NCBI GenBank assembly: GCA_003427395.1
Contig: BFEA01000121.1
Span: forward strand, 2,542,953 to 2,579,427
DNA: 36,475 bases
Direction of reading: 5' to 3'
Source of the DNA: Chara braunii
Taxonomy: Eukaryota; Streptophyta; Charophyceae; Charales; Characeae
Shown here piece after piece: positions 20,167 through 30,759 of this stretch; the stretch's first letter is position 1, and each line of letters begins with the position of its first letter. Below the pieces are notes generated by a model that saw only the letters and a program-made list of their open reading frames with translations, had not been told where the DNA came from and made no database searches. The translations under genes were made by a program, and so were the position numbers.

Positions 20167-20844
20167 ATGAGTACACTTACCTCATTTGCTGTCAGTGGGT
20201 CAGTCCTGGCCCACCTTAACAAGATAGTCCTCAAGGATGCAGTTAAGTATCAATACATTACTGCAGTTGGTTTCATACAGAGAGACCTATCCATTTTTGT
20301 CATTCTCACCAGTTTCGCAGCACGCATATCCTGGACCTGAGGCTCTACGTGAAGAAAGGCAAAGAGACTCATGAACATTTTGACTCAGTCTGGATCTCGG
20401 CTGCTAGGTACCTTGAAGAGAGACAAAGAGAGCTCGATGAGAGTGGGACGAAACGGGACAAAACTAATCCGTAGCTTTGGACCCAAACTCTACACGAATT
20501 ATCCCAGACCTTCTGTCCGTTTTCTCCTCACGGACGACTCTTGCTGATGTGACTTGGTAGATCTGGCCAAGAGGCATATTTCTCCAGTGGAGATCGACTA
20601 CGAGGCAGCCACTGAGTCGTCCGAGTTCCGACATCTCAGACGAGGGATCTTCTCTCAACCATACCTTCCTACAGTACGGGAGGAGTTTTGTGCTATGGTT
20701 GACTTTCGTATCGTGGGACTTGGTTGGAAGTGTTCGGAGCTTGTAGGCTTCACGTGGCTTTACATCCAAAAGCCTCAATCTAGGGAAGTACATAGGCATA
20801 GCTCAAGTCACAAAAGACGCACAACCAAAACAAGAGATCAATGA
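20167..20844 (+). pseudogene. ORF-B, right copy, two frameshifts and a TGA
   Basis: It starts MSTLTSFAVSGSVLAHLNKI, parallel to the left ORF-B. A shift at about 20320 leads to LDLRLYVKKGKETHEHFDSVW, identical over its second half to the left copy. A second shift near 20455 (about 10 extra bases) leads to the KLIRSFGPKLY segment and DDSC-stop-CDLVDLAKR, where TGA 20545 stands for the Trp of the left copy. The frame then runs through RRGIFSQPYLPT and GWKCSELVGFTW to a stop at 20842. It shows that the C-terminal half belongs to the same protein and that the left copy carries a small deletion at 6350. Function unknown. Confidence 0.6.
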
Positions 20845-21123
20845 TGAAACTTTAAAGGGATGAGTGAGGAGTCTTGACTAGTGCTGGCCGTGTTTATTCA
20901 TGTGTACTTTCCTTAGATTATTACGAGTTCTCATTCTTCCCTCATTTACCTTTTTCTTCGCTCGAGTAAGTCGGTCATGCTTCATTTGCATTGACTCTGC
21001 TTGATGATTGTCTTCTCTGATGATCCTGTTACAGTTCTCAAAATTAACAAATTGGCAAAATCGATACATGAATGATACACCAGAACCTCATGATTATTGT
21101 TTGCATAATCTTTGTTGTTCCGA

Positions 21124-21212
21124 ATCAAAATAAAAGATTCCTAAGACCAGGAACCGGCGAAGACCGCAATTGAAGGGTCTCGCTCGAAGCCGGACGCACA
21201 CAACATGAAGGG
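21124..21212 (+). promoter_or_regulatory. Conserved block with polyadenylation signal, right copy
   Basis: Near-identical to 6862-6950; AATAAA at 21129-21134 is followed by the same hairpin-forming GACC...GGGTCTCG segment. In a 3' LTR this is where the transcript would end. Confidence 0.55.
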
Positions 21213-21321
21213 ACTTACTTTATTTAAATTATTTATTTATTTTCGTCATCAATAAAATCCCACGTGACGGCCTGTTGGCTTTCTGATTGCACGAAGTGGC
21301 CTGATTGGACAAACTGTGACA

Positions 21322-21409
21322 GCGTGTCAGATAGGCACGCGACCTAGGGGCCCCTCAGCAACCGTCGGACACCTTAAATGGGGCCCGTGTGCAGGTGCAA
21401 CATATAACA
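21322..21409 (-). mobile_element. LTR start of a chromodomain Ty3 element, cut off
   Basis: Read on the minus strand, the LTR begins TGTTATATG at 21409, directly after a polypurine tract, and breaks off after 88 bp against the end of the long right repeat. An LTR should be longer, so it was truncated or interrupted at 21321/21322. Confidence 0.55.
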
Positions 21410-21422
21410 CCGCCCCCTCCTT
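21410..21422 (-). other. Polypurine tract of the minus-strand element
   Basis: On the minus strand AAGGAGGGGGCGG follows directly on the pol stop codon (TAA, 21423-21421) and precedes the TG of the LTR. This is the classic end of a Ty3 interior, so the 3' end of this element is well defined. Confidence 0.7.
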
Positions 21423-23310
21423 ATGAAGTCAAGTCGGGTAGAGGGCGAAGCTGACGATCTGAAGGTGGAAATTGGACGCGAGTACGACTTGGAGCCGAAG
21501 ATGCCAGCTTGCCTTTCAACTTGCATTTGTAGCGTGTGAGAACGTCTGAAGTTATTGCTTGAAGTTCTGCACGGGTCAACCAACGGTCAGCTCTATGGTT
21601 GTTTTACGAAAAATGTACTAAATACTCGGTCGGCCTATTGTCGTAGCGTCGCTGGAAAATGATGTCGCCAACCTCTTGAAACCGTCCATAGAGGGTGAGT
21701 CTTGCGATCGTCGTTCGGGAAAGTCGTCATGTTCTACTGGAGTAAATAGGGCCAACTTGGAACAATGAAAGACCGGGTAGATGGGCAAGTGGGTGAGCAC
21801 CTTAATGACGAATGAAGGTTTTTCGGGTGCATCCCTAGCGGGTGCCACGATCGATCAGGGGACGATCCATTTCGGGAGGAGTTTGTAAGAGATATTTTGT
21901 TCGAGGCCGAATTATGAGGCGGAGACCCATATGAGGTCGCCAGCGTGGAATGGACAAGGAAGACGTTGGTGATTGGTCTGTTGGCTTATGCGTTGCTATG
22001 TCTTTGACATCTGGTTGCGTGCCTTGATAAGTATTTTTTGCATCCGATGCAAGAAAAGAAGATGGTCGTCGCTCTCGGCCGCCCGCGGGATGATCGTGTC
22101 CAACAAAGAAGTGACCGACGAGCCATGCTCAAACTCAAAGGGCGACATCTCGATACTCGGATGAATGGACAAGTATGCCAACTCGACATCCGACAACCGT
22201 TCAACCCAATCCTTTTGGTCAGGATGGATGAGAGTGTGAAGGAAAACATGTGCAGTCTGATGCGCCCTCTCTGTTTGGCCATCGGTTTGGGGGTGGCGAG
22301 CCGAACTCGGCTTGAGAGATGAGCCCCATCGTTTGATGAGCGCTAACAAAAAATGGGACATGAACCGAGTGTCGCAGTCGCAAACGATTTCCTTGGGGTG
22401 ACCCTTGATTCGAATCCAACCAGCATAAAGAACCTCGGCCAATTCCGGTGCCTTGGCATGATAGCGGCAAGGCAAAAACATGGCGAACTTGGTGAGTCAG
22501 TCAACCACCGTGACAATCCCATCCACACCGGTTTTGTGCTTGGGGAATGGTGCGATGATATCCATGACAATTGCTTCCCTTCGGCGCAAGGGGACCGATA
22601 ATGGTCGCAACTCACCATACGAACGATGATTGTGGAATTTGCAGTGTCGGCAAACCTCGGATGACGAAGCGTATGACATCGCTGAGAAGGTCGGGCCACC
22701 AAAAGCGGTTGCGAAGTCGGCCAATCGTTCGATTGACTCCAAAGTGTCCGGTGCCGGGAGCATCGTGGACCTCACCAGGAAGCCGCGTAGGCAAGTGAGA
22801 ATCACTTGGCACAAAAAAAAGATTCTACCCCCGTGAGTGGATGAGCAAATATCCCTCTTGGATCCGGTAGTGCGATGGCGTCGGATTAGGAGAGGAACAA
22901 TTCACGTACTTGTCGCAAAACTTGAGGTTGGCTTGGTAGCCGCAGATGAAGCTGTCCCACAAGTCGTCATCGATCTCGAAGATCGAGTAGACTGTTGTGC
23001 AATGATCTGGACACCGTGAGAGAGCATCCGCAAAGTGGTTTGACTTTCCTGGAATATTGTCGGGAAAAAAGTCAAACTCATCGATGAAAGTCATCCGACG
23101 GGCGATCGTGTTATTGACCGTGTCTTGGGTCTTGTAGAAGACCAACGGATTGTTATCCGTTATCCGTCGGAATTAACTTCAACCAAGAAGAAAAAACCGT
23201 CACCGGTTGAGTGCGTGGACGAAGGCTAGTAGCTCCTTCGTATGTTCATTGTCGATCGAGTGCGTAGCGGACGCTTTCTTGCTGAAATATTCGATCGGTG
23301 TAGAGCCTCA
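21421..23310 (-). pseudogene. pol: Chromovirus pol 3' end: RNase H tail, integrase, chromodomain
   Basis: Minus strand, reading down from 23310. RNase H tail: PIEYFSKK, KELLAFVHALN, then NIPGKSNHFADALSR with the last catalytic Asp. Integrase zinc finger: H...GHFGVNRTIGRL...WWPD in one frame and CRHC in another, so a frameshift separates HH from CC. Core: Asp in VMDII, Asp in CDCDTRF, Glu in TDGQTERAHQ, so the DDE triad is present. A C-terminal HLPIYPVFHCSKL motif follows, then a chromodomain (GDIIFQRRYDNRP.EYLVHF...WLTRAEL) and a stop at 21421. Integrase joins the DNA copy into the host genome; the chromodomain targets chromatin. At least one TGA (22497-22499, where related integrases have Arg in VDRLTK) and several shifts disable it. 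Upstream of about 23310 the element is missing. Confidence 0.85.
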
Positions 23311-24532
23311 CCCTGTTAGACTTTCGAGCCTAAGTCGACCCTTCTGCAAGTCCCAGTTGGCTCGGCTCCGCCCACACTCATGCTTAGGGTGCGGAGCCAT
23401 TCGTCATAGGGTCATCCCCACCTAGTGTTTTGAGATGGATGGGAGTGAGCCATTGAGCGAGAGAGTTTTGACATTGGGGATGTAGCTCAACTTTCTCACT
23501 AGGTGGGTAGCTTTTGCTGATCTTTCGCAAACGTCATTTTCTCGATACTTTGTCGTGTTGCCATGCAATTGCTCCTTCAAATACACAAGCACTTCAGGGG
23601 TCCTTCGAAAACTTTTTCTGCTTTTGTACGTAGGCCAAGCGTCATTCTTGGGTCACGCACACATTCACTAAAGCAAAGGTCCTATGACTTCATCGAGGTA
23701 CCTTTTCCCCTTAGCCGGTCTACGCGCAGTCCTTCTTTGTCCCACACATCATGCATCATGTTCTATTGCTTCCCCATGCACCCCTTAGTCTTTTCTAGGT
23801 CCCCGCCCTCATACTCATAGGACTTGGTAGCCATTTCGACCATCCGACACTTTGCTGACTTCAAATGGACAAGTCATACTTTTTTTTTCATCCATGCTTG
23901 AGGCCACATGCACAAAGGTTTTTATTCATAGGTGAGGGTTACGTTCACAACCCGCTTAGCTTTTGTCCTTCTTTCCTTTGCCGCCCAGCCTATCCGAGCG
24001 TGGTCCAACTCAAGACATCCTCAAAGGCTACTTACCTACACACTTAATACAATGCGAAAAGATACAACCCTCATCCGGGTCAACACATAATCCCTCCCTC
24101 ATACCTAGCTTCCTTGTCCTTAGGTTCCTTTTCTTCTCTTTTCTTTCCTTCATCCAAACCATCATCTTCCCTTAGTCATGCAGTCGGGGTTCTGGTTGAG
24201 TCAACTAACCTTTCCTTAACTTGACAATTTTTTCTCTCTAGTCCTCCTCGAACTTTGTCCACCATCAATTCCGTCAAGCTCTTCTCTTTCTTATCTTCTT
24301 GGTGGCACAAGGGGCCGACAACCCTCCCCTTGCCCTCTTCTTCCACCAAGTGAGATTCTGAGTTCTTTCATCGTTCGTACCCTGACAATGTAACAAGTGA
24401 GTGGGGGAAGGGTTAGTTTCATGCCAAGAGGAAAAGGGGGAGAGGGTAAACGTTGACCTTAGGGTTCGGAAGAAAATGATAGGAGAGGTTGGCGACCAAG
24501 AAAGAGAAGTAGAGAGAGAGGGAAACGAGAGC

Positions 24533-24534
<2 letters not shown>
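23311..24534. other. No gene recognised; two short inverted repeats
   Basis: Pyrimidine-rich DNA on the plus strand without a convincing frame. GGCTCCGC / GCGGAGCC (23364-23371 and 23391-23398) can form a hairpin. CCCACCTAGTG (23417-23427) and its exact inverse CACTAGGTGGG (23497-23507) bound 91 bp, which might be a tiny inverted-repeat element. I see no duplication flanking it. Confidence 0.45.

Positions 24535-24582
<48 letters not shown>
24535..24582. repeat. (GT)n microsatellite, left edge of gap
   Basis: About 24 GT units run straight into the run of N. Frames translated through it are artefacts. Confidence 0.95.
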
Positions 24583-24827
24583 NNNNNNNNNNNNNNNNNN
24601 NNNNNNNNNNNNNNNNNNNNNNNNNNNNNNNNNNNNNNNNNNNNNNNNNNNNNNNNNNNNNNNNNNNNNNNNNNNNNNNNNNNNNNNNNNNNNNNNNNNN
24701 NNNNNNNNNNNNNNNNNNNNNNNNNNNNNNNNNNNNNNNNNNNNNNNNNNNNNNNNNNNNNNNNNNNNNNNNNNNNNNNNNNNNNNNNNNNNNNNNNNNN
24801 NNNNNNNNNNNNNNNNNNNNNNNNNNN
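24583..24827. other. Assembly gap (245 N)
   Basis: Unresolved bases between a (GT)n and an (AG)n tract. The missing sequence is probably simple repeat, and the true size is unknown. A single further N is at 25806. Confidence 0.98.

Positions 24828-24920
<93 letters not shown>
24828..24920. repeat. (AG)n microsatellite, right edge of gap
   Basis: About 45 AG units with one interruption near 24904. Confidence 0.95.
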
Positions 24921-25029
24921 CCCTCTAAACCTAATCCAACTTATCCCCTACTCGTCCCACTGTACTACCTGCGCTTGCTGCCCTATATACCTTGCGTCAC
25001 AACAATTGTTGGTGAACGGGGAGGGGGAA

Positions 25030-26295
25030 GAAGTTGTGAAGGTGCTTGGTTATGGTGGATGGCTGAAGGAGGTGGAGATGGAAGAAGGTGTGAGAAGGTA
25101 CTTAGATATGGTGAATAGGTGAAGGGGGTGGGGAGGGGTAAGAAGGAGCAACAGTGTTTGGCTATGGTGAATGAGTGAAGGAGGTGGAAGTGGAAGAAGG
25201 CATGAAGGTACTTGGCTATGGTGGATGGGTGAAGGAGGTGGAGGAGGAAGAAGATGTGAAGGTACTTGGATATGGTAGATGGGTGAAAGAGGTGGAGGTG
25301 GAAGAAGGTGCAAATGTGCTTGGCTATCGTGGAACGGTGAAGGAGGTGGAGGTGGAAGAAGGTATGAAGGTACTTGGCTATGGTGGATGGGTGAAGGAGG
25401 TGGACGTGGAAGAAGGTGTCAAGGTACCTGGCTATGGTGGATGAGTGAAGGAAGTGGAGGTAGAAGAAGGTGTGAAGGCACTTGGCTATGTTGGATGGGT
25501 GAAGGAGGTCGAGGTAGACGAAGGTGTGAAGGTACTTGGCTATGGTGGATAGGTGGAGGTGAGGGCAGGAGTGAAGGTACTTTGGCTATGGTGGATGGGT
25601 GAAGAAGGTGGGAGTGGAAGAAGGCGTTAAGGAACTTGGCTATGATGGATTGGTGAAGGAGGCGGAGGTGGAAGAAGGTGTGAGGGTACTTGGATATGAT
25701 GGATGGGTGAACGAGGTGGAGGTGGAAGTAGGTGCAAAGGTGCTTGGCTATGGTGGACGGGTGAAGGAGGTGGAGGTGGAAGAAGGTGTGAAAGTACTTG
25801 GCTATNGTGGATGGGTGAAGGAGGTGGCAGTGGAAGAAGGTGCAAAGGTGCTTGGCTATGGTGGATGGGTGAAGTAGTTGGAGGTGGAAAAAGGTGTGAA
25901 GGTACTTGGCTATGGTGGACGAATGAAGGAGGTCGAGGTGGAAGAAGGTGTGAAGGTACTTAGCTATGGTGGACGGGTGAAGGAGGTGGAGGTGGAAGAA
26001 GGTGTGAAGGTACTTGGCTTTGGCGGATGTGTGAAGGAAGTGGAGGTGAAGAAGGTGTGAAGGTACTTGGCTATGGTGGATGGGTGACGGAGGTGGAGGT
26101 GGAAGAAGGTTCGAAGGTACTTGGCTATCGTTGAAGGGTGAAGGAGGTGAAGGTGGAAGAAGGTGTGAAGGTACTTGGCTATGGTGGAAGGGTGAAGGAG
26201 GTGGAGGTGGAAGAAGGAGTGAAGGTACTTGGGTATGGTCGATGGGTGCAGGAGGTCAAGGTGAAAGAAGGTGTGAAGGTACTTAGCTCTGGTGG
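25030..26295. repeat. 54-bp minisatellite, about 22 units
   Basis: The unit is about 54 bp, with core words GGCTATGGTGGATGGGTGAA and GGAGGTGGAGGTGGAAGAAG. Because 54 is a multiple of three, long frames stay open in several phases: an 18-residue Val/Glu-rich repeat (KEVEVEEGVKVLGYGGWV) on plus, a Gly/Trp-rich one in another plus phase, and a Pro-rich one (HLLPPPPPSPIHHSQVPS) on minus. None extends across the whole array and each is broken repeatedly, so I treat it as non-coding. Units vary by point changes and a few indels (for example near 25550-25580). Confidence 0.85.
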
Positions 26296-26299
26296 ATCC

Positions 26300-27149
26300 T
26301 AAAGTTTCGGTCCCTACCTACTTGCGTGGTCTTAACGTCTGAACCGATAGAAAATCCATATTTGTGAAATGCACACGTACAACAGGCATTGAGATTTTGC
26401 AAAACTCAGATTTGCAAGAAAAACTCAGACTGCGAAAAACTTTAATTTGCGATTTTTCAGTTTTTGCCACTTTTGCTAGGGGAGGGAAAGCCGAAAAACA
26501 CATATTTGTGTTTGATGGCCTGAACGATTTCAGAGCCAAGTAACTTCATGGACCCTTTGTCTATACCCTATTGATGACCCTCCTAAAATCTGGTGTGATT
26601 ACGTTGTCGTTTGCCTCTACTTGCTTGTTTTTGGCACCGCCCGAGGCTCTCGGTGAAAAGTTCATGGAAGTCCATTTTTCGTTGTTGCATGAAAATTGAC
26701 TCAGATTGCCTAACGGTTTTGCATACCACCTATCTATGGCTAGGCCATGGGCCCTGTTCAGTCTCAGCCACCATATCCTCTATAGGGCGAAGTTAGTTTT
26801 TCGTCAGCCCGGGCCGCTCCGCCCCTTTAGCCATCTTCGGACCACCCTTTGTCCCGAGGCTTGGACAACGGTTTTCTCAGCCGCCACAACAGTCAAGGTT
26901 TGGTCATGCAGCAACCACAACATCGTCAGGTACAGTATCAGCAATGACAACATTGGCAGCAGCAGCATGAACTACAATCTCCTATCCACCCCCTTTTCCT
27001 TAACGTGTCCGGATAGAGCACGAGAAGGAGGAGGGGTGAAGCAACGTTCAAATAAAGCACGGGGGGGATTAGTGTGTCATTCAAATAGAGCACATGGGAA
27101 TGAGTGACCACAGATACGGAGTGTTTACTATGTTCATACAGCCATGTCA
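26300..27149. other. No gene recognised
   Basis: Unique-looking DNA between two arrays. A short AT-rich patch (26340-26520) repeats the word CATATTTGTG twice. The frame at 26706-27107 has no recognisable motif. Confidence 0.4.
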
Positions 27150-28545
27150 ATAAAATGGACAAAGATAGAAGTTGCACCCTTCATCAAAGTGAAAATTTCG
27201 ACAAAGTACAGAGGGGGGGTGAGTGAAACTTACTCCCAAGCTTGGAAACACAGACAACAAAGTAGCGACATACTTTGCAGTGGGAAAATGGGTAAAGCAT
27301 GAGCATATGATGACATCAATAATGAGAAGAGCACGAAATGGAGTTGCGATTGACACCAAAGTGAGAAGATGACCAGAAGATAAGGAGAGAGTGAGTGAAA
27401 CTTACCCTCAAGCTAGAAAACATAAAACACAAAGTGTCGATTGACAATGGAGATGGAAAATGGATAATGCATGAGTAGATGATGGCTAGAAGAATAAAAC
27501 AAGTAGGAACTAAAGTGACGATTCATTCCCAAGTGAAGATTTGAGCATAATATGAAGGTGGAGTGAGTGAAACTCATTCTCAAGATAAAATACTCAAAGC
27601 ACAAAGAAGCGATTTACAATGGAGGGAGAAAATGAACAATGTATGAGTAAAAAAGCACAAAGAAGCGATTTACAATGGACGGAGAAAATGAACAATGTAT
27701 GAGTAAATGATGACTACAACAGCAAAACAAGCAAGGATAAAAGTAATGATTTACTCCCAAGTGCAAATTTTAGCAAACGATGAAGAGAGAGTGAGTGAAA
27801 CTCGTTCTCAAGCTAGAAAACACAAAACACAAAGTGTCGATTTACAATAGAGATGGAAATTGGACAATGCATGAGTAGATGATGACAACAACACTAAAAC
27901 AAGCAAGGACAAAAGTGGCGATTTACTCCCAAGTGCAGATTTGAGCGAAAGAGGAAGGGAGAGTCAGTTCCAAGCTAAAAATACAAAACACAAAGTGTCG
28001 ATTGACAATGGAGAGGGAAAATTGACAATGCATGAGTAGATGATGGCTAGAACACTAAAACAAGCAAGAACAAAAGTGATGATTTACTCCCAGGTGCAGA
28101 TTTGGGCAAAAAAAAGAGGGAGATCAAGTGAAACTCACCCACAAGCTAGAAAACAAAAACCACAAAGTGTTGAATTACAATGGAGAGGGAAAATGGACAA
28201 TGCATGTGTAGATGAGGACCAAAACACTAAAACAAGCAAGGACAAACATAGCGATTCACTCCCAAGTGAAAATTTGAGCAAAAAATAAAGGGCGAGTGAA
28301 TGAGACTCACTCTCGAGCTAGAAAACACAAAACGCAAAGTGTCGATTGACAATGAAGAGGGAAAATGATCAATGCATGAGTACATGATGGCTACAACACG
28401 CAAGGACAAAAGTGGCGATTTACTCCCAAGTGCAGATTTGGGCAAAAGAGGAAGGGAGAGAGAATGAAACTCACCCACAAGCTATAAAACACAGAACACA
28501 AAATGTCGAATCACGATGCAGAGGGAAAACGGACAATGCGGAGGC
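27150..28545. repeat. ~170-bp satellite-like tandem array, about 8 units
   Basis: The recurring landmark GAGTGAGTGAAACT...CAAGCTAGAAAACACAAA appears near 27217, 27385, 27560, 27784, 27957, 28118, 28290 and 28454. The spacing is about 160-173 bp, except one longer unit. That unit contains an extra ~55-bp internal duplication (27597-27650 repeated at 27653-27710). Each unit also holds AAAGTG(G/T)CGATTTACTCCCAAGTG and a GACAATGCATGAGTAGATGATG stretch. The units are clearly diverged. No coding potential. Confidence 0.8.
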
Positions 28546-28599
28546 AATCTCTAGTGAAGAAGTTATGTCTTATTCTTTCTATGCTTAGCATGTTAGTTA

Positions 28600-28790
28600 T
28601 GGAGAGAAAGTGAGAGGAGGAGAGAGGAGAGGAGGGAGATGGAAGAAGATATTAGGACAAGAAGGAGGAAAGGAAAAAGAAGGAGAAGAAGAAGGTGAAG
28701 AGGAAGGAGAGGGAAAAAAAGGAGAAGAAGAAAAAGAAAAGATGAAGAAGAAGAAGAAGAAGAGGAAGAAAAAGAAGAAGGGGTTTCTCA
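28600..28790. repeat. Purine-rich (GA/GAA) tract
   Basis: Almost pure A/G on the plus strand for about 190 bp. It could adopt triplex structure. Frames through it are low-complexity Glu/Lys or Ser/Phe runs. Confidence 0.85.
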
Positions 28791-28794
28791 CTCA

Positions 28795-30167
28795 CCTCCC
28801 CAGTCTCTTGAGACGGAGATGTTAATCTTGGTGAAGCTTCATTTCTCTTTGCACACTTGTTGTCCAACTTTGACTCCCTTTTTCTTCAAGTCTTTATCAC
28901 CCCTCTTCCTCATTATCTCGCAGGCTATAGCAAGTTCCTACCACCAAGGCTATGGAGTCCTCCCCTCTAGGAGGGCTAAGGGGACCCCTACTAGCCTTCC
29001 TCTCTTTTTCACAACCTGGGGCCTATGGTGGATCACTTCCCTAGGCTGCCACAACCTCCACTAGTCTCAACACCTCTCCCACTAGCCCATAGTCTCCTCC
29101 AAGCTTCCAAACTGGCAACGGTTCCCCTCCTCTCACTCCAGTTCAGTGCAGAGCTCTCTCAGACTCACGCAGGCAGCATGTACCTGCCTCATGCAAATGT
29201 GAGTGTGGGGGAATGCTCCCCCAACTTATGTAGGCGGGGCACAACACTTTGGTCAACCCATGGACCTCCCTATGTACCCCAAAGTGAACAGAGGTAAACC
29301 CAAGGCGTTTTCTCTCCACGAGGTCTCTCCGGAAGCATCTGGATCTCTTTTCGGTCATTTGCATGCAGTCTGAGTGGTTGGTACCAGCTCGGTCTGCCCC
29401 TAGAGCCTCCTCATGCCTCGTTTTCACTTTCAGATGCTGCCCCTTGGGCCCGAATATTCAACGGTCAGTCCTATTTCAAAGAAAAAGACCTTGTGAATCT
29501 TTTTCTCGATTCTTCCTAGTCCTACCCCAAGTTGATTTCGGCCGAGATATTTTCTTGTACCTCGGTGTCATTTCAGCCTTGGATCTGGATGGGATCCAAA
29601 ACCAACATTAATACGAGTTACCCCCAAGTGGTCCTTGTTTCGGATTTGTTTCAGATTTGAACCTAAAGGCTCAATTTTTCAATTTTTGGTGCATCTAACC
29701 TTCTTCTTCGGCCAAATGCACCGTTTCGTCATTTTCCCTCTTTTGTTTCTTTCCATTTTGGGCTGCCAATACATTTCGGAGTTGGCCATTTAAGCTTACC
29801 CCACAAAAAACGGGCATATCACCCCCTCCATGAGATATGATCTCAGATCTATGGCCTAGAAAAAAAACGGCCAACTCCTTTTTGCTTTTTCTCTAATTTT
29901 TGCCTCTTTAATTCAGATATTGTCGAGATAATGCCCCAAGGGTCTTATCTCATCAGTCCGGAGTAACCTCCACTAAATCCGGAGTGATGAGGTCAGATTA
30001 GGTACTTGCCAGTCCCTACTGTGCTAGTCCCAACTGGACGACACTTCCTCCTCCACCCTTTTGTCCTCTTTTGTCTTATTCTCCCTTCTTTTTCTTATTT
30101 TTTATTTTATTTTATTTTATTTATGTTATGACAAGGGTCAAGCAACTGTTGACTATTTTTCTAGGTC
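28795..30167. other. No gene recognised
   Basis: T- and C-rich sequence downstream (in minus sense) of the pol remnant. An imperfect hairpin lies at about 29949-29992 (CTCATCA..CCGGAG and its inverse). This could include unrecognised 3' parts of the minus-strand element, but no LTR or integrase is visible. A near-palindrome of GATC words is at 30167-30200. Confidence 0.4.
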
Positions 30168-30756
30168 ATGGATCTTGATCTAGATCCAGATCTTGATCCA
30201 TCAGCTGACCGTTATTTCTCGGATCACAATAATGAAGGCCCCACACTCATGGGGACTCCATTTTGCCATCTGTCCGATTTCCCTGACTTCGTTATCTACT
30301 ACACGGGTCCCTTTCTTATAGTCGAGGAACACATCGATAGGTTTCGCATCCTCCACTCCTTCGGTGTGATGCAAACCCTACTTAGACCATCCGCCATATT
30401 TTTGAACCCAACAATGTGTTCGATTTTGTAGTCGAACTGCCAAATAAACCCTATCTGTCTTCCCACAGTAGGGTCTATGGGTTTGTCGGATTGATTCTCA
30501 AAATGAAGCATCTCCCAAATAGGTAAGCTTGAAAGGTTTTAAGGCAGTGAAGGACGACCAGTACCTCCTTCTTGAATTGAGAGTAGCGACGCTCTGCAAA
30601 ATTCATCATCCTACTCTCGAATCCGATGGGTCTCTGCCTCCCTTCCTCACCTTTCTGTATCAACACTCTTCCTAAAGCTAGTGGTCCCCCATCGATCTCA
30701 AGTATGAACGGTCGCCCTACCTCATCATTGAAACACGGAGCAACAAGGGTAACTTG
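30168..30756 (-). pseudogene. pol: Ty3/gypsy RNase H region
   Basis: Minus strand. ILEIDGGPLALGRVLIQ carries the first catalytic Asp; FAERRYSQFKKEVLVVLHCL carries the Glu; HIVGFKNMADGLSR carries the third Asp. It follows the RT on the same strand with short breaks. Past TAA/TAG stops near 30300, one frame continues to an Asp-rich end (DQDLDLDQDP) at about 30168. No integrase follows. RNase H removes the RNA template during reverse transcription. Confidence 0.8.
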
Positions 30757-30759
30757 TTC

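Larger units (their letters stand above)
14957..21321 (+). repeat. Right copy of the ~6.4-kb repeat: probable 3' LTR
   Basis: It follows the left repeat (638-7064) block by block and has almost the same length. It begins with (ATT)n and ends GACA at 21318-21321, matching the end of the left copy. No primer-binding site follows; the sequence switches to a different, minus-strand element, as expected for the outer end of a 3' LTR or a solo LTR. Divergence from the left copy is large outside the 90-bp block, so the insertion would be very old, or the two copies come from different insertions. Confidence 0.7.

Noticed and set aside
8575-20547. Reassignment of TGA to Trp (alternative genetic code)
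   Set aside because: TGG is used at many conserved Trp positions in the same frames, and TAA, TAG and frameshifts also occur, so simple decay explains the data.
24401-25122. Long frames encoding Cys-Val and Arg-Glu repeats
   Set aside because: They are translations of (GT)n, N and (AG)n and have no biological support.
25050-25845. Pro-rich extensin-like proteins on the minus strand
   Set aside because: The frames follow from the 54-bp minisatellite, are broken repeatedly, and have no start, signal peptide or promoter.
27150-28545. CRISPR-like repeat spacing
   Set aside because: Whole ~170-bp units are similar, not short repeats with unique spacers, and the DNA is eukaryotic.
28600-28867. 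Glu/Lys-rich and Ser/Phe-rich ORFs
   Set aside because: Low-complexity translations of the purine tract on either strand.
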